Shown: positions 1-5,711, counted from the first letter of the stretch. The stretch: DNA of 5,711 nt from Elusimicrobiota bacterium (GCA_016196785.1 JACPXA010000210.1:1-5711); one strand, 5' to 3'. The notes: generated by a model from the sequence alone, not told the origin. A program made the numbers and translations.

Positions 1-1
1 C

Positions 2-604
2 GCGCGCGACGTGCTCGCCATGCAATCGATCGCGAAGCCGACCCTGCTCCGACACCTGTTCGCGCTGGCCGCGAGCTTCCCCGCGCAGATTCTCTCCTAC
101 AACAAGATGCTGGGCCAATTGCAAGACGCAGGGAACACGGTGACCCTCGCGCATTATGTGCGCCTACTCTCCTCGGCCTACCTGGTGTCGGGGTTGTCCC
201 AATGGCGTGGTCATATCGCTCAGGTGCGGGCGTCAAGTCCTAAATTCGTCGTTTGGAATAACGCCCTGGTGAACGCCCTCTCAGGCCTTCCGTACCGAGA
301 CAGCCGCCGGCGTCCTGACCTGTGGGGCCGATTGATTGAAAATGCGGTCGGGGCTCATCTGCTCAATGCGGCAACCCCTGGCATGACGGTGGCCTACTGG
401 AGAGAAGGCGATGACGAGGTGGACTATGTGCTCCAGAAAGGCGAGCATCTGGTGGCTGTAGAAGTCAAAGGAGGATCCAGAATCTCTCGGCGGGGTTTAC
501 AGGCGTTTCAGCGCAAATACCCAGAGGCAAAAACGCTGGTTGTCGGCACGGCTGGCGTTCCCTTGGAGAAGTTTTTTTCTGTCCCTCCCGACACGTGGCT
601 GTAA
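2..604 (+). CDS. AAA-type ATPase with C-terminal DUF4143 domain, C-terminal part (5' end outside window)
   Basis: The reading frame is open to the left edge, so this is the C-terminal part of a longer protein. GTG at 11 and ATG at 20 are internal codons, not starts. The visible 200 residues match from memory the end of an ATPase family whose N-terminal P-loop domain is followed by a winged-helix linker and DUF4143. The linker shows an SYNKMLGQLQDAGNTVTLAHY segment and a YLVSGL helix, then SSPKFVVWNNALVNALSG and LWGRLIENAVGAHLL. The tail has EVDYVL (from about base 416), then a spacer and AVEVKGG, the acidic/lysine pattern of a PD-(D/E)xK nuclease-like fold. The P-loop and Walker B lie outside the window and cannot be checked. 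The biochemical role of these ATPases is poorly defined; they are common in accessory and mobile DNA. A toxin-antitoxin pair follows on the same strand after 60 bp, with its own candidate promoter, so co-transcription is possible but not required. The family call is firm; the function is open. Confidence 0.85.
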   Translation, partial: ARDVLAMQSIAKPTLLRHLFALAASFPAQILSYNKMLGQLQDAGNTVTLAHYVRLLSSAYLVSGLSQWRGHIAQVRASSPKFVVWNNALVNALSGLPYRDSRRRPDLWGRLIENAVGAHLLNAATPGMTVAYWREGDDEVDYVLQKGEHLVAVEVKGGSRISRRGLQAFQRKYPEAKTLVVGTAGVPLEKFFSVPPDTWL

Positions 605-614
605 AAACGCCCCC

Positions 615-629
615 CACCTTGAAAAGGTG
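615..629. repeat. Perfect inverted repeat, candidate antitoxin operator
   Basis: CACCTTGAAAAGGTG has six-base arms (615-620 and 624-629) around a three-base centre. It overlaps the candidate -35 element at 619-624, just upstream of a ribbon-helix-helix antitoxin gene. Such antitoxins commonly repress their own operon by binding short palindromes over the promoter, so an operator role is inferred. It is unlikely to be an intrinsic terminator of the upstream ATPase gene, because no run of T follows and the loop would be only three bases. Confidence 0.45.
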
Positions 630-647
630 AGTCTTTAGTGATACACT
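619..647 (+). promoter_or_regulatory. Candidate sigma70 promoter of the toxin-antitoxin operon
   Basis: TTGAAA at 619-624 (5 of 6 to TTGACA) is followed after exactly 17 bases by TACACT at 642-647 (4 of 6 to TATAAT). A TG lies one base upstream of the -10 (639-640), giving an extended -10. The expected transcription start, near 654, would fall at the Shine-Dalgarno sequence and leave a leader of only about 11 bases. That is unusual and lowers confidence. Confidence 0.4.
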
Positions 648-652
648 GGACT

Positions 653-660
653 GGGAGGTG
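653..660 (+). promoter_or_regulatory. Ribosome binding site that fixes the antitoxin start
   Basis: GGGAGGTG contains GGAGG at 654-658, six bases before ATG 665. This strong site selects ATG 665 over the in-frame GTG at 638, which has no comparable site and would add nine residues ahead of the expected family N-terminus. Confidence 0.75.
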
Positions 661-664
661 CGGA

Positions 665-904
665 ATGCCCACTCAAAAGCCCAGAGTCATTGTCACGTTA
701 GAACCCTCGTTGTATCGGCAAGTCCAGCGGCTGGCACACAAAAATGGCACGCCGCTGTCCTTGGCGGTGCGAGATCTGATCCGAGACGCTTGCGCGGATG
801 TGGAGGAGTGGGGGTTGGTTCGGTTAGCCAGGGAACGACTTCGGACGCTCCGCCGAAACAAGTTGGTTTCCCACCAAGCCTTCTGGAAAAAGGCAAAGGC
901 ATAA
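665..904 (+). CDS. Ribbon-helix-helix antitoxin (CopG/Arc-like fold)
   Basis: A 79-residue protein and the probable antitoxin of the toxin that follows. The N-terminus gives the ribbon-helix-helix pattern. A short basic lead (PTQKPR) precedes a beta strand VIVTLEP (about residues 8-14) that would insert into the DNA major groove. Helix 1 follows (SLYRQVQRLAHKNGTP), then helix 2 (LSLAVRDLIRDACAD). The C-terminal half (about 45-79; EEWGLVRLARERLRTLRRNK, then VSHQAFWKKAKA) is charged and helical, as expected of an antitoxin tail that wraps the toxin. In this class the dimer neutralises the toxin by direct contact and represses the operon; the palindrome at 615-629 is a plausible target. The stop TAA at 902-904 is in the same frame as the toxin and only three bases before its probable start, so translation is likely coupled. 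Ribbon-helix-helix membership is well supported; no specific family name is claimed. Confidence 0.8.
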   Translation: MPTQKPRVIVTLEPSLYRQVQRLAHKNGTPLSLAVRDLIRDACADVEEWGLVRLARERLRTLRRNKLVSHQAFWKKAKA

Positions 905-907
905 CCT

Positions 908-1198
908 CTGTTCAAGGTCTTCTACCATCCTGACGTCCTTCAGGTTGACTTACCGCGCGTGAATCGTGACATGGTAGCACGGCTTCAGAAAGCTATTGAA
1001 CATCGCTTAGCCACCTATCCGACTGATTATGGGAAACCGCTTCGAGGTAACTTGAAATCGTTGTGGAGTTTACGGGTAGGGGACTATCGGGTCATCTACC
1101 AAATCGGGGGCCAGCGCGTGACCCTTCTCCAGATTGTGCATCGCCGCGATGCCTACGAAGCCGGGCTCTTGGAGGTGCGAGCCCGTGGTTGGTTATAG
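908..1198 (+). CDS. RelE/ParE-family toxin, probable CTG start
   Basis: This encodes about 96 residues of a RelE/ParE-superfamily toxin. Recognisable parts are FKVFYHPDVLQVDLPRVNRD at the N-terminus (first beta strand and helix), KAIEHRLATYPTDYGKPL (second helix), RGNLKSLWSLRVGDYRVIYQ (central strands with the family LRVGDYRVIY signature) and VTLLQIVHRRDAYE at the end. Members act either as ribosome-dependent mRNA nucleases or as gyrase inhibitors, and the sequence alone does not tell which. The start is the oddity. The reading frame follows directly from the antitoxin stop (902-904), and no ATG, GTG or TTG occurs before GTG 959. Starting at 959 would delete the first strand and 17 conserved-looking residues. 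CTG at 908 fits the family N-terminus and has AAAGG (895-899) eight bases upstream, so I place the start there. Alternatives are a start codon lost by mutation, leaving a non-functional toxin, or translation reached by coupling or readthrough from the antitoxin. The family is firm; the start is moderate. Confidence 0.8.
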   Translation: MFKVFYHPDVLQVDLPRVNRDMVARLQKAIEHRLATYPTDYGKPLRGNLKSLWSLRVGDYRVIYQIGGQRVTLLQIVHRRDAYEAGLLEVRARGWL

Positions 1199-1214
1199 CC
1201 GCTGATCAGAAGGT

Positions 1215-4200
1215 CTACGCGGACTGTGCCAACGCCTGTCGAATGGTTGCTTGGCGCTGCAGGAAGAACTGGAGGATCCCGAGGGGCATATTGTAGATGA
1301 AGCGCTGGCCATTGAAGAGGACGGTCCCGATCTGTTTCCCAGAGGCTTGTCTCTGTAGCAGAGCGCCTAGCGTTTGCGGGTCCCACACCTCCAGATCGCC
1401 AAGCGCAATGAACCCGCCGCGTTCAATCCCGAGCAGAGACTCCACCGCTGCCCTCGTCAGTTGCGACCCGTAGGACGCCATCGGCACAAACCGATTGCGC
1501 TTCGCCAAAAGCTGGATCGCCAGCTTCGTCACTTTTGCTGGGGGAGCGTCAACTCGGTTGAGCTTCTCAAGACGACGAGCGAATGGCTCCACAAACGCCT
1601 GACGCATGGCCCCCTCTTGCCCTTCGCCGAACCGGTGGCTATAGATCACCAAGCCCCCGGTCTTCTGCTGAGCCAAGGCAAGTTTCTCCGGGTCTGATCT
1701 CGTCTCATCCTGCAGCGCGGCTTCGACCTGCCGGAGATCCTGCATGACCAACTCAAAGGCCGTGGCCGGCACATACGGCGGGAGATCCCCGACTGCTTCT
1801 TCCATGTTCACCAGGTGAGGGAGCGTGCGGTTCACGGGTTCAATGGTCGTCGGTTCCTGGACACCCCGCACCATCGCCTCTCGCGCCTGCTGAACTGTCT
1901 CAAACTCCCCACGCAGAACGCCAGCCAACCCGTCGGGATGCTCCCGCATGACCTGAAACAATCCGGTCGCAAAGACCTGTTGCCCCGATGGCGAAAGCCG
2001 GCTCATCTCGCGGCGCAACCGTTCAAGCACCTGAGGAAGTGGTTGTATCCCCAGCGCCACATCCTGGAAGGCCAATCGCAGGAGCGTCCGGACCCGCTCC
2101 GTGGGATTCGTGGGATCCCGGTCCAAGTCCCTGACCAGGACCCAGATCTGCTCATGCGCGTATCCCGCAACGGCAGTTACGTCCGCAATAACCGATCCCC
2201 TCGGGTTCCGCCCCTGAGCGATCGGTTCCCCACTGACCGCCAACTGCTCTTCCAGCGAACGAAACCCTCGGTCGAGTTGTTCGACCCCCAACGGCTGTAC
2301 CCGCTGGGGCTCTAGCGCAATCCCCACGACCTCCCGAGCGAACTGATCCGCCAACCTCTCAAGATCACCCTCCCTGGTAGGACTCACCGCAGCGATGGGC
2401 GGCATCCCCAAGACCAGAGCATTCGTAAATGCCTTGATCTCACGCTCTTCAGAACCTGTTGCCCTCGACTTCCCCTCCTGTTGTTGGAACGGTTTTTCAT
2501 TCAAGAGAAACGGCAACGGTCCCCATCCCTCTGCGAGAGTGAACGCCCCCATCACAAGACCAACGGTAAAGAACGTCAAGAACCGGAACCGATCAACCCA
2601 GGACCACAGTTTGCGAACGATGGCAGCTCGGAGTCCCTTGGGGGGGTCAGAGACGTTGTCCGCTGTGAGGACACGCTCCCCTTTCACCATGTGAGTTCTG
2701 ATTCCCAGAAACTCCTCATTCCCTCCCTCCGTGGGAATGGAGACAAAATGGCTGTAGGAGCGCAATTGCCTCAGTCTGGTACTTGCCGGGGTCGCGCTAT
2801 GCACGGGTACCACGTACACAATGCCGCGGTCGTTCCTGATAACCGGTTCCCCCTCCCACAAGCTCATAAGGATGCTCAATCGAGAAGACACTCGCTGGAG
2901 ATCTGGAACTTGTGTGATCTCTCCTGTTTGGGGATCCCACATCATCACGGAAGAGCGATGGCCCTCCCTCACGACCGCGACCAATTTCACCCCTGGGGTG
3001 ACGACCCAGAGATCAGTCACCGGGAATGGAAATGTCGTCACAGGATTACGATCGAACTCCCCTGTAGCCGGATAGTACCTATAGATGGAAGGGCCAAAGG
3101 AGAAGTACACAACATCGTTAACCTGATCATAGGCCATCGCTTTGGCGAGGTCTGTTCGGTGTAACCTCTGAACCAAGTCAATCCATCTGGTCTGCCGCTC
3201 GCGATCAAAGGGGAAGAATCCCAAGCCGCCGGTGTCGAACAGGAGGAACACCCCTTCCTCGCCAAATCGTTTGGAGTGCAGCGTGAGGATTTTGGCAGGC
3301 AGGCGATCCCAAAAGATCTGTTTGACTCCCTTCAGTGTCCCTGGATCGTCCGGGGACGGCACGTGTAACGTCGTCACCACCTTCTCCGTGGCACCAGCAT
3401 TAATCGGCTGGACGACTGAGGTCACCACGGTGGCACGATTACCGAGCCGCCAGACGCCGGGGGCCACCATGACATCTTCCCTCTGACTGGCGGCATGGAT
3501 TGGTGACCCCTTCACCTCGAGTTTGAAGGACCTCTGCAATGAGTCGTCGGTGTAGTCGTATGCGACAATCTCCCCAGGTTGGCGGACATAGATAAAGCCT
3601 TCCTGCTCATCTACCCCCAGCACTTCCGCGTTCCTCGGAACCCTGATCTGGACGCCTCCTGCCGCCAGAGTGCTCAGCGTCCAGGCCGGATCAATGGAGA
3701 TGAGGTGGTGGGCGTAGAGCGCGAGCAGGGCCATGGTCCCAGGGACAACAAGCCCCAAGACCATCCACAACACATAGCGATATCGTTTGGCCATCACACC
3801 AAGGACCACCAACCCTCCCCCAACCAGCAGGCCAAGGGGAAGGGCTGAAAGGGCTACGAACGGCCCAGGCGCAACGATGGCTGTCGGGGTCCCTGGACCT
3901 TTCCCAGGTGGGCCTTGTGCGCGTCGCCCCGCCACAAACTTATCCAACATCTCGCCCACTGGTCTTGCCCCTCTTTCCACAACGTCTAATTCCCATTGTG
4001 GATTCCATGAAAGAATCTTGACAGGTAGGTCAGGGACCGTGACTGTCAGCGTCTTTGTCCTGACGTTGGCTTCGGCGCTGATCATTTCCCACGGCTTTAA
4101 CCATTGAGCCACCTCAACTAACTCCTTGATGTCAATCAGGGGCCACTCCCAGGGGCTTAAACGGGCGACCCCTACCTCCCCGGCCCTCGCCTTTTCCTCA

Positions 4201-4928
4201 TCTGACAGTAACTGGAGAGCCTTTTCGTCAAACAGATAGTGCGAGATGATCTTAACCTCCCCATTTTCGTGTACCATGACTTGGCGTTTACCTATGGGGA
4301 GGATATTGATGCTAGGCCGTTCTCGGTCAAGGTCAGGAGGAGAAGAAAGGGATTGAAGGGATTGCAGGAGGCTTCGGGCCGCTGTAACACCTCGAGTCTC
4401 CTTGTCCCTTCGGATGATGCCAAAGGCAAGCCAGTCCTTGACGGCTTCGAAGAAGAGAATCCCGTTTGCAGCGAGAAGCATGGCAAGGCCCATCAACAGC
4501 AATAGCCGCTGTCTCTCGACCTTGGGGGAAACTATTCCTTTTTCCCTGTCATACCGCTGCCTTGCGGAAACCAAGAGAAAGAGGATCGTGACCGCGTTGG
4601 CAAGAAAGAGCAACGCAGCGAAGGAGGGATTGAGCTGAAAGGCCTGTAATGACAGGGGGACGACTCCCAACGACCGAAGATCGCGCATAAAGCGATTCAC
4701 GCGCATCAGGTCACGACGCTTCACCGGATACGTCGCCAGGGTCTCACTTTCACTAAGCGCGCGAAACAGGGAGGTAAGCGTAGCTTCGTTCAAACGCCCC
4801 ACGTGCCCCCATTCAAACGAGATCCCTGTTAGAGTGTGCCGTCCAATGGAGAGAGTCACCTTAGGGGTGGTCCGGGAGGCCCGACTGATCAGCATCATCT
4901 CATTCTGCCCTGGTTCCGTAGGCGCCAA
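1215..4928 (-). CDS. Giant multi-pass membrane protein with beta-propeller-like region, unknown function; N-terminus probably incomplete
   Basis: An uninterrupted 1237-residue frame from TTG 4928; I do not recognise the family. Likely membrane helices lie at about residues 103-121, 142-163, 357-380, 384-408 and 782-807. Basic loops after helix 1 (RQRYDREK) and between helices 3 and 4 (KRYRY) suggest cytoplasmic turns. That places 164-356 and 409-781 outside the inner membrane. The basic stretch before helix 5 (RKLWSWVDRFR) conflicts with this, so the topology of the C-terminus is uncertain. Residues 164-337 form a soluble alpha/beta region, and 338-356 is a Gly/Pro-rich linker. Residues about 421-715 contain blade-like repeats (GFIYVRQPGEIVAYDY, SIYRYYPATGEF, VMMWDPQTGEI), suggesting a beta-propeller. 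Residues 810-1130 are mostly helical and charged; 1131-1215 looks like a compact final domain. TTG 4928 has no ribosome binding site; tandem ATGs at residues 11-12 are alternatives. Coding-like sequence continues upstream in this and then another frame (see 4976-5086), so the true start was probably further upstream. The gene converges on the toxin gene with a 16-base gap. No cysteines occur in the 1237 residues. Confidence 0.8.
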   Translation of the reverse strand: MAPTEPGQNEMMLISRASRTTPKVTLSIGRHTLTGISFEWGHVGRLNEATLTSLFRALSESETLATYPVKRRDLMRVNRFMRDLRSLGVVPLSLQAFQLNPSFAALLFLANAVTILFLLVSARQRYDREKGIVSPKVERQRLLLLMGLAMLLAANGILFFEAVKDWLAFGIIRRDKETRGVTAARSLLQSLQSLSSPPDLDRERPSINILPIGKRQVMVHENGEVKIISHYLFDEKALQLLSDEEKARAGEVGVARLSPWEWPLIDIKELVEVAQWLKPWEMISAEANVRTKTLTVTVPDLPVKILSWNPQWELDVVERGARPVGEMLDKFVAGRRAQGPPGKGPGTPTAIVAPGPFVALSALPLGLLVGGGLVVLGVMAKRYRYVLWMVLGLVVPGTMALLALYAHHLISIDPAWTLSTLAAGGVQIRVPRNAEVLGVDEQEGFIYVRQPGEIVAYDYTDDSLQRSFKLEVKGSPIHAASQREDVMVAPGVWRLGNRATVVTSVVQPINAGATEKVVTTLHVPSPDDPGTLKGVKQIFWDRLPAKILTLHSKRFGEEGVFLLFDTGGLGFFPFDRERQTRWIDLVQRLHRTDLAKAMAYDQVNDVVYFSFGPSIYRYYPATGEFDRNPVTTFPFPVTDLWVVTPGVKLVAVVREGHRSSVMMWDPQTGEITQVPDLQRVSSRLSILMSLWEGEPVIRNDRGIVYVVPVHSATPASTRLRQLRSYSHFVSIPTEGGNEEFLGIRTHMVKGERVLTADNVSDPPKGLRAAIVRKLWSWVDRFRFLTFFTVGLVMGAFTLAEGWGPLPFLLNEKPFQQQEGKSRATGSEEREIKAFTNALVLGMPPIAAVSPTREGDLERLADQFAREVVGIALEPQRVQPLGVEQLDRGFRSLEEQLAVSGEPIAQGRNPRGSVIADVTAVAGYAHEQIWVLVRDLDRDPTNPTERVRTLLRLAFQDVALGIQPLPQVLERLRREMSRLSPSGQQVFATGLFQVMREHPDGLAGVLRGEFETVQQAREAMVRGVQEPTTIEPVNRTLPHLVNMEEAVGDLPPYVPATAFELVMQDLRQVEAALQDETRSDPEKLALAQQKTGGLVIYSHRFGEGQEGAMRQAFVEPFARRLEKLNRVDAPPAKVTKLAIQLLAKRNRFVPMASYGSQLTRAAVESLLGIERGGFIALGDLEVWDPQTLGALLQRQASGKQIGTVLFNGQRFIYNMPLGILQFFLQRQATIRQALAQSA

Positions 4929-4975
4929 ATAATGGTCTGCAAGATATTGGCCTAGCGCGTTGGCTTTCTCCGTCT

Positions 4976-5086
4976 CTAAAGAGCGTAATATTGTACATAG
5001 GGCATGGTTTCATCAACCGGCGGCGCATAGAAATGAAAGAATGCCGCCATGCCTTCGATCGTAGAGAGATAGCCCCACCAGGAGGA
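4976..5086 (-). pseudogene. Probable detached 5' coding fragment of the giant membrane gene (frameshifted)
   Basis: Reading leftwards on the minus strand, this frame gives SSWWGYLSTIEGMAAFFHFY followed by APPVDETMPYVQYYAL and a TAG at 4978-4976. The giant gene's own frame, upstream of its TTG, reads LETEKANALGQYLADHYL (from 4979) and runs straight into its first annotated residues. Joined, the two pieces make one plausible amphipathic helix across the break. Restoring one T on the minus strand (one A in the AAA run 4978-4980) turns CTT-TAG into CTT-TTA-GAG and fuses the frames. The fragment has no start codon with a ribosome site; its only ATGs are at 5050 and 5005. Further upstream the frame is open only to a stop near 5149, across the terminator, so the original 5' end seems to be missing. 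Whether this is a real mutation, a sequencing error or chance is not settled by the sequence. Confidence 0.45.
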
Positions 5087-5104
5087 GTGGGGCTTACTTT
5101 TTTT
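5071..5104 (+). terminator. Intrinsic terminator, + direction, with no obvious upstream gene
   Basis: AGCCCCAC (5071-5078) pairs perfectly with GTGGGGCT (5087-5094) around an eight-base loop. After three bases follows a run of seven T (5098-5104). The strong GC stem and T run make a convincing rho-independent terminator for + strand transcription. The nearest upstream + strand gene ends at 1198, almost 3.9 kb away, so it may block transcripts running antisense to the giant gene, shield lemA, or be left over from a gene lost by rearrangement. On the minus strand no T run follows the stem. Confidence 0.75.
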
Positions 5105-5112
5105 ATGGAGTG

Positions 5113-5121
5113 TGGTAGAAT
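5113..5121 (+). promoter_or_regulatory. Extended -10 promoter for the lemA-family gene
   Basis: TGgTAGAAT contains TAGAAT (5116-5121; 5 of 6 to TATAAT) with a TG one base upstream, the extended -10 arrangement. No good -35 lies 16-18 bases upstream, where the terminator T run sits. The predicted start, near 5128, would give a leader of about 32 bases. It lies immediately after a terminator and just before a gene on the same strand, a natural place for a promoter. Confidence 0.55.
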
Positions 5122-5159
5122 GGTTCTTGAACGTGGAATGTGGAACCTAATTTAAACGT

Positions 5160-5711
5160 ATGCTCAACATTGCTTGGATCATTATTGGAGTCGTTATTTT
5201 GGTCGTGCTTTGGCTCATCGCCGCCTACAACGGCCTTGTGCGTCGCAGAAACCAGGTGGATGAAGCGTGGGCAGATATCGAAGTTCAGTTGAAACGGCGC
5301 TATGACTTGGTGCCGAACCTGGTTGAAACCGTGAAAGGGTACATGACCCATGAACGCGATGTGTTCGAAAAAGTGACTGAAGCGCGCGCCGGACTTGTGC
5401 GGGGCGGGGCAGAAGACAAACTTCGCGCAAACAACGCGCTCGAATCTACGTTGAAGACTCTCTTTGCCGTGGCGGAAAATTATCCGGATCTCAAAGCAAA
5501 CGCGAACTTCCTTGAATTGCAGCGCGAGCTGACCGATACCGAAGATAAAATCCAGGCGGCGCGGCGCTTCTACAACGGCAACGTGCGCGACTACAACACG
5601 GCCATTGAATCGTTCCCCGTAAATATCATCGCGGGTTCTTTCGGTTTCGCCGAAAAAGAGTTGTTTGATATTGACGAAAAAGGACCCGAAGGACAACCCG
5701 TTTCCGTGAAA
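5160..5711 (+). CDS. lemA: LemA-family membrane-anchored protein, nearly complete (3' end outside window)
   Basis: From ATG 5160, 184 codons are open to the right edge. Residues 4-23 (IAWIIIGVVILVVLWLIAAY) form one N-terminal membrane helix, followed by a basic cluster (RRR at 28-30). The rest is the helical LemA domain with its usual signatures: VQLKRRYDLVPNLVETVKGY (42-61), LFAVAENYPDLKAN (101-114), FLELQRELTDTEDKIQAARR (117-136), FYNGNVRDYNTAIESFP (137-153) and the NIIAGSFGF end (155-163). Family members are usually about 180-200 residues, so only a short tail should be missing. LemA proteins are inner-membrane proteins of unclear function, often near an M48 (HtpX-like) protease or TPM-domain protein; the gene after it is not visible. 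No clear Shine-Dalgarno precedes the ATG; the nearest purine run, GGAA at 5142-5145, is too far away. Codon use is skewed to A-ending codons: 15 of 17 Glu are GAA and 9 of 10 Lys are AAA, unlike the sampled start of the giant gene. A domain of this shape is easy to recognise, so the family is firm. Confidence 0.9.
   Translation, partial: MLNIAWIIIGVVILVVLWLIAAYNGLVRRRNQVDEAWADIEVQLKRRYDLVPNLVETVKGYMTHERDVFEKVTEARAGLVRGGAEDKLRANNALESTLKTLFAVAENYPDLKANANFLELQRELTDTEDKIQAARRFYNGNVRDYNTAIESFPVNIIAGSFGFAEKELFDIDEKGPEGQPVSVK

Larger units (their letters stand above)
4929..5159. other. Divergent interval between the giant membrane gene and lemA
   Basis: This 231-bp region separates two genes that point away from each other. 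On the minus strand it holds remnants of coding sequence that belong in front of the giant gene (4929-5086). On the + strand it holds a terminator (5071-5104) and the lemA-side promoter (5113-5121). The terminator stem overlaps the minus-strand coding-like codons for SSWWGY. No RNA gene was seen. A promoter for the giant gene could not be supported with confidence. Confidence 0.6.

Noticed and set aside
638..664. In-frame GTG start at 638 for the antitoxin
   Set aside because: ATG 665 has a strong ribosome site six bases upstream. The nine extra residues do not resemble the family and would overlap the candidate -10.
1163..1184. Hairpin GGGCTC / GAGCCC with a ten-base loop near the toxin 3' end
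   Set aside because: It lies inside the toxin coding sequence and is not followed by a T run, so it is not supported as a terminator.
1815..3164. Long + strand open frames opposite the giant gene (for example 1815-2315 and 2481-3164)
   Set aside because: They lie wholly antisense to a continuous 1237-codon frame, have Arg/Pro/His-rich low-information translations, and match no family I recognise. They are shadows.
4990..5016. Possible minus-strand promoter: TACAAT (4995-4990) with TTGATG (5016-5011)
   Set aside because: The spacer is only 15 bases and the -35 matches 4 of 6. The region also looks like coding sequence, so the match may be chance. It could still rescue expression of the truncated giant gene.
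4933..5063. Short + strand open frame ending just before the terminator, as the gene it might serve
   Set aside because: It has no start with a ribosome site and no recognisable protein features, and it is the complement of the coding-like minus strand.
5122..5147. GAAC/GTTC repeats: GTTC-TT-GAAC and two GAAC copies upstream of lemA, considered as a LexA-type box
   Set aside because: The spacing and orientation fit neither GAAC-N4-GTTC nor GTTC-N7-GTTC, and the arms are only four to five bases.
5103..5696. 197-codon minus-strand open frame opposite lemA
   Set aside because: The + strand LemA signatures are unmistakable and this frame is their complement. It shows no family features of its own.

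Overview
The window appears to be bacterial DNA of moderately high GC content. I cannot name the organism. The best-recognised proteins are a DUF4143-type ATPase, a ribbon-helix-helix/RelE-ParE toxin-antitoxin pair and a LemA-family protein. All three are widespread in environmental bacteria and do not fix the phylum.

Layout. Bases 2-604 (+) hold the C-terminal part of an ATPase with a DUF4143 / PD-(D/E)xK-like end, cut by the left window edge. After a 60-bp gap with a candidate promoter overlapping a perfect inverted repeat, 665-904 (+) encodes a small ribbon-helix-helix antitoxin. About 908-1198 (+) encodes its RelE/ParE-type toxin, whose conserved N-terminus has no ATG/GTG/TTG start. Sixteen bases further on, in convergent orientation, is the 3' end of a very large gene (1215-4928, -). 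It encodes a 1237-residue multi-pass membrane protein that I do not recognise: five likely membrane helices, a large beta-propeller-like region between helices 4 and 5, and a helical C-terminal region of about 430 residues with a compact end domain.

Bases 4929-5159 are complicated. Protein-like sequence in the large gene's direction continues upstream of its first usable start codon, but in a different frame. A single-base loss at the AAA run 4978-4980 would explain this, so the annotated N-terminus is probably an artefact of a break. The same interval carries a strong intrinsic terminator in the + direction (5071-5104) with no + strand gene close upstream to serve, followed by an extended -10 promoter (5113-5121) for the last gene. 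From 5160 to the right edge (+) is a nearly complete LemA-family gene.

The toxin-antitoxin pair is a self-contained stabilisation or stress module, and the ATPase next to it is a type often found in accessory DNA. The giant membrane gene and lemA are divergent across the broken region. The orphan terminator, the truncated 5' coding sequence and the different codon preference of lemA together suggest a rearrangement or assembly junction near 5060-5100. The most novel-looking item is the giant membrane protein; I see no evidence that assigns it a function.
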